The translations under genes and the position numbers were made by a program. A stretch of DNA of 64,000 nucleotides from Hyaloperonospora brassicae. Taxonomy: Eukaryota > Oomycota > Peronosporomycetes > Peronosporales > Peronosporaceae. The stretch is from the NCBI GenBank assembly GCA_947650285.1, contig CANTFL010000482.1, forward strand, positions 1-64,000, in the 5' to 3' direction. The number at the start of each line of letters is the position of its first letter. Position 1 is the first letter of the stretch. This document shows positions 1 through 15,000 of this stretch, one piece after another. The notes under the pieces were generated by a model that was not told the origin of the DNA, searched no databases, and worked only from the letters and a program-made list of their open reading frames with translations.

Positions 1-3000
1 TTGGCAACCAGCCACTCGAGACCATCATTTACGTAGCTCGCATCCACACTTCACGCAGTTTTCGCACCAAGAGAAATACGCGCACGGCTTTGCAAGATAC
101 TTCAATGTCGTTTGCGGACCACCACAGTGCCAACGTGTTCCGGATACCAGCGCATGCTAGAGAAGTCGTGGCCTCAGCTCTCTCAAGCGGACAAAGACAA
201 TCATAGCGATGAGACAATCACACGGCGATGAAGAGTCTACTTGCTTGCAACGCCACCGGGAAGGAAGCTTGTACGCTGCGAAAGTTTCCACCTCTTCTTT
301 TCCAACACGTACACAAACAGATCTCCTCCGTCTTGGCGCCGCGGATGCTCTCCAGGAGTTCGTGTCGCTGCTGCTCGAGTGAATACGCTACAGCACAGTA
401 GCGTGGTGCAAAGCAAGGCAATGCAACGTCGGTTGGCAACCAGCCACTCGAGACCATCATTTACGTAGCTCGCATCCACACTTCACGCAGTTTTCGCACC
501 TAGAGAAATACGCGCACGGCTTTGCAAGATACTTCAATGTCGTTTGCGGACCACCACAGTGCCAACGTGTCCCGGATACCAGCGCATGCTAGAGAAGTCG
601 TGGCCTCAGCTCTCTCAAGCGGACAAAGAGACAATCATAGCAATGAGACAATCACACGGCGATGAAGAGTCTACTTGCTTGCAACGCCACCGGGAAGGAA
701 GCTTGTACGCTGCAAAGTTTCCACCTCTTTTTTCCAACACGTACACAAACAGATCTCCTCCGTCTTGGCGCCGCGGATGCTCTCCAGGAGTTCGTGTCGC
801 TGCTACTCGAGTGATACGCTACAGCACAGTAGCGTGGTGCAAAGCAAGGCAATGCAACGTCGGTTGGCAACCAGCCACTCGAGACCATCATTTACGTAGC
901 TCGCATCCACACTTCGCGCAGTTTTCGCACCTAGAGAAATACGCGCACGGCTTTGCAAGATACTTCAATGTCGTTTGCGGACCACCACAGTGCCAACGTG
1001 TTCCGGATACCAGCGCATGCTAGAGAAGTCGTGGCCTCAGCTCTCTCAAGCGGACAAAGGAGACAATCCTAGCGATGAGACAATCACACGGCGATGAAGA
1101 GTCTACTTGCTTGCAACGCCACCGGGAAGGAAGCTTGTACGCTGCAAAGTTTCCACCTCTTCTTTTCCAACACGTACACAAACAGATCTCCTCCGTCTTG
1201 GCGCCGCGGATGCTCTCCAGGAGTTCGTGTCGCTGCTGCTCGAGTGAATACGCTACAGCACAGTCAGCGTGGTGCAAAGCAAGGCAATGCAACGTCGGTT
1301 GGCAACCAGCCACTCGAGACCATCATTTACGTAGCTCGCATCCACACTTCGCGCAGTTTTCGCACCGAGAGAAATACGCGCACGGCTTTGCAAGATACTT
1401 CAATGTCGTTTGCGGACCACCACAGTGCCAACGTGCCCCGGATACCAGCGCATGCTAGAGAAGTCGTGGCCTCAGCTCTCTCAAGCGGACAAAGGAGACA
1501 ATCATAGCGATGAAACAATCACACGGCGATGAAGAGTCTACTTGCTTGCAACGCCACCGGGAAGGAAGCTTGTGCGCTGCGAAAGTTTCCACCTCTTTTT
1601 TGCCAACACGTACACAAACAGATCTCCTCCGTCTTGGCGCCGCGGATGCTCTCCAGGAGTTCGTGTCGCTGCTGCTCGAGTGAATACGCTACAGCACAGT
1701 CAGCGTGGTGCAAAGCAAGGCAATGCAACGTCGGTTGGCAACCAGCCACTCGAGACCATCATTTACGTAGCTCGCATCCACACTTCACGCAGTTTTCGCG
1801 CCTACAGAAATACGCGCACGGCTTTGCAAGATACTTCAATGTCGTTTGCGGACTATCACAGTGCCAACGTGTTCCGAGTACCAATGTATGCTAGAGAAGT
1901 CGTGGCCGTCAGCTCTCTCAAGCCAAAGGAGACAATCCTAGCGATGAGACAATCTTGGCGATGATGAGTTACTCGCTTGCAACGCCACCGGGAAGGAAGC
2001 TAGTACCCTGCAGAGTTTCCACCTCTTTTTTGCCAACACGTACACAAACAGATCTCCTCCGTCTTGGCGACGCGGATGCTCTCCAGGAGTTCGTGTCGCT
2101 AATACTCGAGTGAATATGCTACAGCACAGTCGCGTGGTGCAAAGCAAGGCAATGCAACGTCGGTTGGCAACCAGCCACTCGAGACCATCATTTACGTAGC
2201 TCGCATCCACACTTCACGCAGTTTTCGCGCCTACAGAAATACGCGCACGGCTTTGCAAGATACTTCAATGTCGTTTGCGGACCACCACAGTGCCAACGTG
2301 TTCCGAGTACCAATGTATGCTAGAGAAGTAGTGGCCTGAGCTCTCTCAAGCGGAATGAGACAATCACACGGCGATGAAGAGTCTACTTGCTTGCAACGCC
2401 ACCGGGAAGGAAGGCTTGTGCGCTCGAAAGTTTCCACCTCTTTTTTGCCAACACGTACACAAACAGATCTCCTCCGTCTTGGCGCCGCGGATGCTCTCCA
2501 GGAGTTCGTGTCGCTGCTGCTCGAGTGAATACGCTACAGCACAGTAGCGTGGTGCAAAGCAAGGCAATGCAACGTCGGTTGGCAACCAGCCACTCGAGAC
2601 CATCATTTACGTAGCTCGCATCCACACTTCACGCAGTTTTCGCGCCTACAGAAATACGCGCACGGCTTTGCAAGATACTTCAATGTCGTTTGCGGACCAC
2701 CACAGTGCCAACGTGTCCCGGATACCAGCATCATGCTAGAGAAGTCGTGGCCTCAGCTCTCTCAAGCGGACAAAGGAGACAATCATAGCAATGAGACAAT
2801 CACATGGCGATGAAGAGTTACTTGCTTGCAACGCCACCGGGAAGGAAGCTTGTACGCTGCAAAGTTTCCACCTCTTTTTTGCCAACACGTACACAAACAG
2901 ATCTCCTCCGTCTTGGCGCCGCGGATGCTCTCCAGGAGTTCGTGTCGCTGCTACTCGAGTGATACGCTACAGCACAGCAGCGTGGTGCAAAGCAAGGAAT

Positions 3001-6000
3001 GCAATGCAACGTCGGTTGGCAACCAGCCACTCGAGACCATCATTTACGTAGCTCGCATCCACTCTTCGCGCAGTTTTCGCACCGAGAGAAATACGCGCAC
3101 GGCTTTGCAAGATACTTCAATGTCGTTTGCGGACCACCACAGTGCCAACGTGTCCCGGATACCAGCGCATGCTAGAGAAGTCGTGGCCTCAGCTCTCTCA
3201 AGCGGACAAAGACAATCATAGCAATGAAACAATCACACGGCGATGAAGAGTCTACTTGCTTGCAACGCCACCGGGAAGGAAGCTTGTACGCTACAAAGTT
3301 TCCACCTCTTCTTTTCCAACACGTACACAAACAGATCTCCTCCGTCTTGGCGCCGCGGATGCTCTCCAGGAGTTCGTGTCGCTGCTGCTCGAGTGATACG
3401 CTACAGCACAGCAGCGTGGTGCAAAGCAAGGCAATGCAACGTCGGTTGGCAACCAGCCACTCGAGACCATCATTTACGTAGCTCGCATCCACACTTCACG
3501 CAGTTTTCGCACCGAGAGAAATACGCGCACGGCTTTGCAAGATACTTCAATGTCGTTTGCGGACCACCACAGTGCCAACGTGTCCCGGATACCAGCGCAT
3601 GCTAGAGAAGTCGTGGCCTCAGCTCTCTCAAGCGGACAAAGACAATCATAGCAATGAAACAATCACACGGCGATGAAGAGTCTACTTGCTTGCAACGCCA
3701 CCGGGAAGGAAGCTTGTTCGCTACAAAGTCTCCACCTCTTCTTTTCCAACACGTACACAAACAGATCTCCTCCGTCTTGGCGCCGCGGATGCTCTCCAGG
3801 AGTTCGTGTCGCTGCTGCTCGAGTGATACGCTACAGCACAGCAGCGTGGTGCAAAGCAAGGCAATGCAACGTCGGTTGGCAACCAGCCACTCGAGACCAT
3901 CATTTACGTAGCTCGCATCCACTCTTCACGCAGTTTTCGCACCAAGAGAAATACGCGCACGGCTTTGCAAGATACTTCAATGTCGTTTGCGGACCACCAC
4001 AGTGCCAACATGCCCCGGATACCAGCATATGCTAGAGAAGTCGTGGCCTCCGCTCTCTCAAGCGGACAAAGACAATCATAGCAATGAAACAATCACATGG
4101 CGATGAAGAGTTACTTGCTTGCAACGCCACCGGGAAGGAAGCTTGTACGCTGCAAAGTTTCCACCTCTTTTTTCCAACACGTACACAAACAGATCTCCTC
4201 AGGCTTGGTGCCGCGGATGCTCTCCAGGAGTTCGTGTCGCTGCTACTCGAGTGATACGCTACAGCACAGCAGCGTGGTGCAAAGCAAGGAATGCAATGCA
4301 ACGTCGGTTGGCAACCAGCCACTCGAGACCATCATTTACGTAGCTCGCATCCACTCTTCGCGCAGTTTTCGCACCGAGAGAAATACGTGCACGGCTTTGC
4401 AAGATACTTCAATGTCGTTTGCGGACCACCACAGTGCCAACGTGTCCCGGATACCAGCGCATGCTAGAGAAGTCGTGGCCTCAGCTCTCTCAAGCGGACA
4501 AAGACAATCATAGCAATGAAACAATCACACGGCGATGAAGAGTCTACTTGCTTGCAACGCCACCGGGAAGGAAGCTTGTACGCTACAAAGTCTCCACCTC
4601 TTCTTTTCCAACACGTACACAAACAGATCTCCTCCGTCTTGGCGCCGCGGATGCTCTCCAGGAGTTCGTGTCGCTGCTGCTCGAGTGATACGCTACAGCA
4701 CAGCAGCGTGGTGCAAAGCAAGGCAATGCAACGTCGGTTGGCAACCAGCCACTCGAGACCATCATTTACGTAGCTCGCATCCACTCTTCACGCAGTTTTC
4801 GCACCGAGAGAAATACGCGCACGGCTTTGCAAGATACTTCAATGTCGTTTGCGGACCACCACAGTGCCAACGTGTACTGGATACCAGCGCATGCTAGAGA
4901 AGTCGTGGCCTCAGCTCTCTCAAGCGGACAAAGACAATCATAGCAATGAAACAATCACACGGCGATGAAGAGTCTACTTGCTTGCAACGCCACCGGGAAG
5001 GAAGCTTGTTCGCTACAAAGTCTCCACCTCTTCTTTTCCAACACGTACACAAACAGATCTCCTCCGTCTTGGCGCCGCGGATGCTCTCCAGGAGTTCGTG
5101 TCGCTGCTGCTCGAGTGATACGCTACAGCACAGCAGCGTGGTGCAAAGCAAGGCAATGCAACGTCGGTTGGCAACCAGCCACTCGAGACCATCATTTGCG
5201 TAGCTCGCATCCACTCTTCACGCAGTTTTCGCACCAAGAGAAATACGCGCACGGCTTTGCAAGATACTTCAATGTCGTTTGCGGACCACCACAGTGCCAA
5301 CGTGCCCAGGATACCAGCATATGCTAGAGAAGTCGTGGCCTCAGCTCTCTCAAGCGGACAAAGACAATCATAGCAATGAAACAATCACATGGCGATGAAG
5401 AGTTACTTGCTTGCAACGCCACCGGGAAGGAAGCTTGTACGCTGCAAAGTTTCCACCTCTTTTTTCCAACACGTACACAAACAGATCTCCTCCGTCTTGG
5501 TGCCGCGGATGCTCTCCAGGAGTTCGTGTCGCTGCTACTCGAGTGATACGCTACAGCACAGCAGCGTGGTGCAAAGCAAGGAATGCAATGCAACGTCGGT
5601 TGGCAACCAGCCACCCGAGACCATCATTTACGTAGCTCGCATCCACTCTTCGCGCAGTTTTCGCACCGAGAGAAATGCGCGCACGGCTTTGCAAGATACT
5701 TCAACGTCGTTTGCGGACCACCACAGTGCCAACATGCCCCGGATACCAGCTCATGCTAGAGAAGTAGTGGCCTCAGCTCTCTCAAGCGGAAGTAGACAAT
5801 CACACGGCGATGAATCAATCACGCCGATGACGAGTCTACTTGCTCGCAACGCCACCGGGAAGGAAGCTTGTTCGCTATAAAGTTTCCACCTCTTTTTTTC
5901 CAACACGTACACAAACAGATCTCCTCGTCTTGGCGCCGCGGATGCTCTCCAGGAGTTCGTGTCGCTGCTGCTCGAGTGATACGCTACAGCACAGTAGCGT

Positions 6001-9000
6001 GGTGCAAAGCAAGGCAATGCAAGGGGAGCCACTCGAGACCATCATTTACGTAGCTAGCATCCACACTTCACGCAGTTCTATGCTAGAGAAGTCGTGGCCT
6101 GAGCTCTCAAGCGGACAAAGACAATCATAGCAATGAAACAATCACACGGCGATGAAGAGTCTACTTGCTTGCAACGCCACCGGAAGGGAGGCTTGTGCGC
6201 TCGAAAGTTTCCACCTCTTTTTTTCCAACACGTACACAAACAGATCTCCTCAGTCTTGGCGCCGCGGATGCTCTCCAGGAGTTCGTGTCGCTGCTACTCG
6301 AGTGAATACGCTACAGCACAGCAGCGTGGTGCAAAGCAAGGCAATGCAACGTCGGTTGGCAACCAGCCACTCGAGACCATCATTTACGTAGCTCGCATCC
6401 ACACTTCACGCAGTTTTCGCACCAAGAGAAATACGCGCACGGCTTTGCAAGATACTTCAATGTCGTTTGCGGACCACCACAGTGCCAACGTGTCCCGGAT
6501 ACCAGCAGCATGCTAGAGAAGTCGTGGCCTCAGCTCTCTCAAGCGGACAAAGACAATCATAGCAATGAAACAATCACATGGCGATGAAGAGTCTACTTGC
6601 TTGCAACGCCACCGGGAAGGAAGCTTGTACGCTGCAAAGTTTCCACCTCTTCTTTTCCAACACGTACACAAACAGATCTCCTCAGTCTTGGCGCCGCGGA
6701 TGCTCTCCAGGAGTTCGTGTCGCTGCTACTCGAGTGATACGCTACAGCACAGCAGCGTGGTGCAAAGCAAGGAATGCAATGCAACGTCGGTTGGCAACCA
6801 GCCACCCGAGACCATCATTTACGTAGCTCGCATCCACTCTTCGCGCAGTTTTCGCACCGAGAGAAATGCGTGCACGGCTTTGCAAGATACTTCAACGTCG
6901 TTTGCGGACCACCACAGTGCCAACATGCCCCGGATACCAGCTCATGCTAGAGAAGCAGTGGACTCAGCTCTCTCTAGCGGAAGTAGACAATCACACGGCG
7001 ATGAATCAATCACGCCGATGACGAGTCTACTTGCTCGCAACGCCACCGGGAAGGAAGCTTGTTCGCTATAAAGTTTCCACCTCTTTTTTCCAACACGTAC
7101 ACAAACAGATCTCCTCGTATTGGCGCCGCTGATGCTCTCCAGGAGTTCGTGTCGCTGCTGCTCGAGTGATACGCTACAGCACAGTAGCGTGGTGCAAAGC
7201 AAGGCAATGCAAGGCCACTCGAGACCATCATTTACGTAGCTAGCATCCACACTTCACGCAGTTCTATGCAGAGAAGTCGTGGCCTGAGCTCTCAAGCGGA
7301 CAAAGACAATCATAGCAATGAAACAATCACACGGCGATGAAGAGTTACTTGCTTGCAACGCCACCGGGAAGGAAGCTTGTGCACTCGAAAGTCTCCACCT
7401 ATTCTTTTCCAACACGTACACAAACAGATCTCCTCAGTCTTGGCGCCGCGGATGCTCTCCAGGAGTTCGTGTCGCTGCTGCTCGAGTGATACGCTACAGC
7501 ACAGCAGCGTGGTGCAAAGCAAGGCAATGCAACGTCGGTTGGCAACCAGCCACTCGAGACCATCATTTACGTAGCTCGCATCCACACTTCACGCAGTTTT
7601 CGCACCAAGAGAAATACGCGCACGGCTTTGCAAGATACTTCAATGTCGTTTGCGGACCACCACAGTGCCAACGTGTACTGGATACCAGCGCATGCTAGAG
7701 AAGTCGTGGCCTCAGCCTCTCAAGCGGACAAAGACAATCATAGCAATGAAACAATCACACGGCGATGAAGAGTCTACTTGCTTGCAACGCCACCGGGAAG
7801 GAAGCTTGTTCGCTACAAAGTCTCCACCTCTTCTTTTCCAACACGTACACAAACAGATCTCCTCCGTCTTGGCGCCGCGGATGCTCTCCAGGAGTTCGTG
7901 TCGCTGCTATTCGAGTGATACGCTACAGCACAGCAGCGTGGTGCAAAGCAAGGCAATGCAACGTCGGTTGGCAACCAGCCACTCGAGACCATCATTTACG
8001 TAGCTCGCATCCACTCTTCGCGCAGTTTTCGCACCGAGAGAAATGCGTGCACGGCTTTGCAAGATACTTCAACGTCGTTTGCGGACCACCACAGTGCCAA
8101 CATGCCCCGGATACCAGCTCATGCTAGAGAAGTAGTGGCCTCAGCTCTCTCAAGCGGAAGTAGACAATCACACGGCGATGAATCAATCACGCCGATGACG
8201 AGTCTACTTGCTCGCAACGCCACCGGGAAGGAAGCTTGTTCGCTATAAAGTTTCCACCTCTTTTTTCCAACACGTACACAAACAGATCTCCTCGTCTTGG
8301 CGCCGCGGATGCTCTCCAGGAGTTCGTGTCGCGCTGCTCGAGTGATACGCTACAGCACAGTAGCGTGGTGCAAAGCAAGGCAATGCAAGGGTGGAGCCAC
8401 TCGAGACCATCATTTACGTAGCTCGCATCCACACTTCGCGCAGTTCTATGCAGAGAAGTCGTGGCCTGAGCTCTCAAGCGGACAAAGACAATCATAGCAA
8501 TGAAACAATCACACGGCGATGAAGAGTTACTTGCTTGCAACGCCACCGGGAAGGAAGCTTGTGCACTCCAAAGTCTCCACCTATTCTTTTCCAACACGTA
8601 CACAAACAGATCTCCTCCGTCTTGGCGCCGCGGATGCTCTCCAGGAGTTCGTGTCGCTGCTGCTCGAGTGATACGCTACAGCACAGCAGCGTGGTGCAAA
8701 GCAAGGCAATGCAACGTCGGTTGGCAACCAGCCACTCGAGACCATCATTTACGTAGCTCGCATCCACTCTTCGCGCAGTTTTCGCACCGAGAGAAATGCG
8801 CGCACGGCTTTGCAAGATACTTCAACGTCGTTTGCGGACCACCACAGTGCCAACATGCCCCGGATACCAGCTCATGCTAGAGAAGCAGTGGACTCAGCTC
8901 TCTCTAGCGGAAGGAGACAATCACACGGCGATGAATCAATCACGCCGATGACGAGTCTACTTGCTCGCAACGCCACCGGGAAGGAAGCTTGTTCGCTATA

Positions 9001-12000
9001 AAGTTTCCACCTCTTCTTTTCCAACACGTACACAAACAGATCTCCTCGTATTGGCGCCGCGGATGCTCTCCAGGAGTTCGTGTCGCTGCTGCTCGAGTGA
9101 TACGCTACAGCACAGTAGCGTGGTGCAAAGCAAGGCAATGCCACTCGAGACCATCATTTACGTAGCTAGCATCCACACTTCACGCAGTTCTATGCAGAGA
9201 AGTCGTGGCCTGAGCTCTCAAGCGGACAAAGACAATCATAGCAATGAAACAATCACACGGCGATGAAGAGTTACTTGCTTGCAACGCCACCGGGAAGGAA
9301 GCTTGTGCACTCGAAAGTCTCCACCTATTCTTTTCCAACACGTACACAAACAGATCTCCTCAGTCTTGGCGCCGCGGATGCTCTCCAGGAGTTCGTGTCG
9401 CTGCTGCTCGAGTGATACGCTACAGCACAGCAGCGTGGTGCAAAGCAAGGCAATGCAACGTCGGTTGGCAACCAGCCACTCGAGACCATCATTTACGTAG
9501 CTCGCATCCACACTTCACGCAGTTTTCGCACCAAGAGAAATACGCGCACGGCTTTGCAAGATACTTCAATGTCGTTTGCGGACCACCACAGTGCCAACGT
9601 GTCCCGGATACCAGCATCATGCTAGAGAAGTCGTGGCCTCAGCTCTCTCAAGCGGACAAAGACAATCATAGCAATGAAACAATCACACGGCGATGAAGAG
9701 TCTACTTGCTTGCAACGCCACCGGGAAGGAAGCTTGTACGCTGCAAAGTCTCCACCTCTTCTTTTCCAACACGTACACAAACAGATCTCCTCCGTCTTGG
9801 CGCCGCGGATGCTCTCCAGGAGTTCGTGTCGCTGCTGCTCGAGTGATACGCTACAGCACAGCAGCGTGGTGCAAAGCAAGGCAATGCAACGTCGGTTGGC
9901 AACCAGCCACTCGAGACCATCATTTACGTAGCTCGCATCCACTCTTCGCGCAGTTTTCGCACCAAGAGAAATACGCGCACGGCTTTGCAAGATACTTCAA
10001 TGTCGTTTGCGGACCACCACAGTGCCAACGTGTCCCTGGATACCAGCTCATGCTAGAGAAGTCGTGGCCTCCGCTCTCTCAAGCGGACAAAGACAATCAT
10101 AGCAATGAAACAATCACATGGCGATGAAGAGTCTACTTGCTTGCAACGCCACCGGGAAGGAAGCTTGTGCACTCGCAAAGTTTCCACCTCTTCTTTTCCA
10201 ACACGTACACAAACAGATCTCCTCCGTCTTGGCGCCGCGGATGCTCTCCAGGAGTTCGTGTCGCTGCTGCTCGAGTGATACGCTACAGCACAGCAGCGTG
10301 GTGCAAAGCAAGGCAATGCAACGTCGGTTGGCAACCAGCCACTCGAGACCATCATTTACGTAGCTCGCATCCACTCTTCACGCAGTTTTCGCACCAAGAG
10401 AAATACGCGCACGGCTTTGCAAGATACTTCAATGTCGTTTGCGGACCACCACAGTGCCAACGTGTCCTGGATACCAGCGCATGCTAGAGAAGTCGTGGCC
10501 TCAGCTCTCAAGCGGACAAAGACAATCATAGCAATGAAACAATCACACGGCGATGAAGAGTCTACTTGCTTGCAACGCCACCGGGAAGGAAGCTTGTTCG
10601 CTACAAAGTCTCCACCTCTTCTTTTCCAACACGTACACAAACAGATCTCCTCCGTCTTGGCGCCGCGGATGCTCTCCAGGAGTTCGTGTCGCTGCTGCTC
10701 GAGTGATACGCTACAGCACAGCAGCGTGGTGCAAAGCAAGGCAATTGCAACGTCGGTTGGCAACCAGCCACTCGAGACCATCATTTACGTAGCTCGCATC
10801 CACTCTTCGCGCAGTTTTCGCACCAAGAGAAATACGCGCACGGCTTTGCAAGATACTTCAATGTCGTTTGCGGACCACCACAGTGCCAACGTGCCCCGGA
10901 TACCAGCTCATGCTAGAGAAGTCGTGGCCTCAGCTCTCAAGCGGACAAAGACAATCATAGCAATGAAACAATCACACGGCGATGAAGAGTCTACTTGCTT
11001 GCAACGCCACCGGGAAGGAAGCTTGTGCGCTCGAAAGTCTCCACCTCTTCTTTTCCAACACGTACACAAACAGATCTCCTCAGGCTTGGTGCCGCGGATG
11101 CTCTCCAGGAGTTCGTGTCGCTGCTGCTCGAGTGATACGCTACAGCACAGCAGCGTGGTGCAAAGCAAGGCAATGCAACGTCGGTTGGCAACCAGCCACT
11201 CGAGACCATCATTTACGTAGCTCGCATCCACACTTCACGCAGTTTTCGCACCAAGAGAAATACGCGCACGGCTTTGCAAGATACTTCAATGTCGTTTGCG
11301 GACCACCACAGTGCCAACGTGCCCCGGATACCAGCTCATGCTAGAGAAGTCGTGGCCTCCGCTCTCTCAAGCGGACAAAGACAATCATAGCAATGAAACA
11401 ATCACATGGCGATGAAGAGTTACTTGCTTGCAACGCCACCGGGAAGGAAGCTTGTACGCTGCAAAGTTTCCACCTCTTTCTTTTCCAACACGTACACAAA
11501 CAGATCTCCTCAGTCTTGGCGCCGCGGATGCTCTCCAGGAGTTCGTGTCGCTGCTGCTCGAGTGATACGCTACAGCACAGCAGCGTGGTGCAAAGCAAGG
11601 CAATGCAACGTCGGTTGGCAACCAGCCACTCGAGACCATCATTTACGTAGCTCGCATCCACACTTCGCGCAGTTTTCGCACCAAGAGAAATACGCGCACG
11701 GCTTTGCAAGATACTTCAATGTCGTTTGCGGACCACCACAGTGCCAACGTGTACTGGATACCAGCGCATGCTAGAGAAGTCGTGGCCTCAGTCTCTCAAG
11801 CGGACAAAGACAATCATAGCAATGAAACAATCACACGGCGATGAAGAGTCTACTTGCTTGCAACGCCACCGGGAAGGAAGCTTGTTCGCTACAAAGTCTC
11901 CACCTCTTCTTTTCCAACACGTACACAAACAGATCTCCTCCGTCATGGCGCCGCGGATGCTCTCCAGGAGTTCGTGTCGCTGCTGCTCGAGTGATACGCT

Positions 12001-15000
12001 ACAGCACAGCAGCGTGGTGCAAAGCAAGGCAATGCAACGTCGGTTGGCAACCAGCCACTCGAGACCATCATTTACGTAGCTCGCATCCACTCTTCGCGCA
12101 GTTTTCGCACCAAGAGAAATACGCGCACGGCTTTGCAAGATACTTCAATGTCGTTTGCGGACCACCACAGTGCCAACATGCCCCGGATACCAGCTCATGC
12201 TAGAGAAGTCGTGGCCTCAGCTCTCTCAAGCGGACAAAGACAATCATAGCAATGAAACAATCACACGGCGATGAAGAGTCTACTTGCTTGCAACGCCACC
12301 GGGAAGGAAGCTTGTACGCTGCAAAGTTTCCACCTCTTCTTTTCCAACACGTACACAAACAGATCTCCTCAGTCTTGGCGCCGCGGATGCTCTCCAGGAG
12401 TTCGTGTCGCTGCTGCTCGAGTGATACGCTACAGCACAGCAGCGTGGTGCAAAGCAAGGCAATGCAACGTCGGTTGGCAACCAGCCACTCGAGACCATCA
12501 TTTACGTAGCTCGCATCCACACTTCGCGCAGTTTTCGCACCAAGAGAAATACGCGCACGGCTTTGCAAGATACTTCAATGTCGTTTGCGGACCACCACAG
12601 TGCCAACGTGCCCCGGATACCAGCTCATGCTAGAGAAGTCGTGGCCTCAGCTCTCTCAAGCGGACAAAGACAATCATAGCAATGAAACAATCACATGGCG
12701 ATGAAGAGTCTACTTGCTTGCAACGCCACCGGGAAGGAAGCTTGTACGCTGCAAAGTTTCCACCTCTTCTTTTCCAACACGTACACAAACAGATCTCCTC
12801 AGTCTTGGCGCCGCGGATGCTCTCCAGGAGTTCGTGTCGCTGCTGCTCGAGTGATACGCTACAGCACAGCAGCGTGGTGCAAAGCAAGGCAATGCAACGT
12901 CGGTTGGCAACCAGCCACTCGAGACCATCATTTACGTAGCTCGCATCCACACTTCACGCAGTTTTCGCACCAAGAGAAATACGCGCACGGCTTTGCAAGA
13001 TACTTCAATGTCGTTTGCGGACCACCACAGTGCCAACGTGTCCTGGATACCAGCGCATGCTAGAGAAGTCGTGGCCTCAGCTCTCTCAAGCGGACAAAGA
13101 CAATCATAGCAATGAAACAATCACATGGCGATGAAGAGTCTACTTGCTTGCAACGCCACCGGGAAGGAAGCTTGTACGCTGCAAAGTTTCCACCTCTTCT
13201 TTTCCAACACGTACACAAACAGATCTCCTCAGGCTTGGCGCCGCGGATGCTCTCCAGGAGTTCGTGTCGCTGCTGCTCGAGTGATACGCTACAGCACAGC
13301 AGCGTGGTGCAAAGCAAGGCAATGCAACGTCGGTTGGCAACCAGCCACTCGAGACCATCATTTACGTAGCTCGCATCCACACTTCGCGCAGTTTTCGCAC
13401 CAAGAGAAATACGCGCACGGCTTTGCAAGATACTTCAATGTCGTTTGCGGACCACCACAGTGCCAACGTGTCCCGGATACCAGCTCATGCTAGAGAAGTA
13501 GTGGCCTCAGCTCTCTCAAGCGGAAGGAGACAATCACACGGCGATGAAACAATCACGGCGATGACGAGTCTACTTGCTTGCAACGCCACCGGGAAGGAAG
13601 CTTGTACGCTACAAAGTTTCCACCTCTTCTTTTCCAACACGTACACAAACAGATCTCCTCCGTCTTGGCGCCGCGGATGCTCTCCAGGAGTTCGTGTCGC
13701 TGCTGCTCGAGTGATACGCTACAGCACAGCAGCGTGGTGCAAAGCAAGGCAATGCAACGTCGGTTGGCAACCAGCCACTCGAGACCATCATTTACGTAGC
13801 TCGCATCCACACTTCGCGCAGTTTTCGCACCAAGAGAAATACGCGCACGGCTTTGCAAGATACTTCAATGTCGTTTGCGGACCACCACAGTGCCAACGTG
13901 CCCCGGATACCAGCTCATGCTAGAGAAGTAGTGGCCTCAGCTCTCTCAAGCGGACAAAGACAATCATAGCAATGAAACAATCACACGGCGATGAAGAGTC
14001 TACTTGCTTGCAACGCCACCGGGAAGGAAGCTTGTGCGCTACAAAGTTTCCACCTCTTCTTTTCCAACACGTACACAAACAGATCTCCTCCGTCTTGGCG
14101 CCGCGGATGCTCTCCAGGAGTTCGTGTCGCTGCTGCTCGAGTGATACGCTACAGCACAGCAGCGTGGTGCAAAGCAAGGCAATGCAACGTCGGTTGGCAA
14201 CCAGCCACTCGAGACCATCATTTACGTAGCTCGCATCCACACTTCGCGCAGTTTTCGCACCAAGAGAAATACGCGCACGGCTTTGCAAGATACTTCAATG
14301 TCGTTTGCGGACCACCACAGTGCCAACGTGTCCCGGATACCAGCTCATGCTAGAGAAGTAGTGGCCTCAGCTCTCTCAAGCGGAAGGAGACAATCATAGC
14401 GATGAAACAATCACGGCGATGAAGAGTCTACTTGCTTGCAACGCCACCGGGAAGGAAGCTTGTACGCTGCAAAGTTTCCACCTCTTCTTTTCCAACACGT
14501 ACACAAACAGATCTCCTCCGTCTTGGCGCCGCGGATGCTCTCCAGGAGTTCGTGTCGCTGCTGCTCGAGTGATACGCTACAGCACAGTAGCGTGGTGCAA
14601 AGCAAGGCAATGCAACGTCGGTTGGCAACCAGCCACTCGAGACCATCATTTACGTAGCTCGCATCCACACTTCACGCAGTTTTCGCACCAAGAGAAATAC
14701 GCGCACGGCTTTGCAAGATACTTCAATGTCGTTTGCGGACCACCACAGTGCCAACGTGTCCCGGATACCAGCTCATGCTAGAGAAGTAGTGGCCTCAGCT
14801 CTCTCAAGCGGACAGAGACAATCATAGCGATGAGACAATCACACGGCGATGAAGAGTCTACTTGCTTGCAACGCCACCGGGAAGGAAGCTTGTGCGCTAC
14901 AAAGTTTCCACCTCTTCTTTTCCAACACGTACACAAACAGATCTCCTCCGTCTTGGCGCCGCGGATGCTCTCCAGGAGTTCGTGTCGCTGCTGCTCGAGT

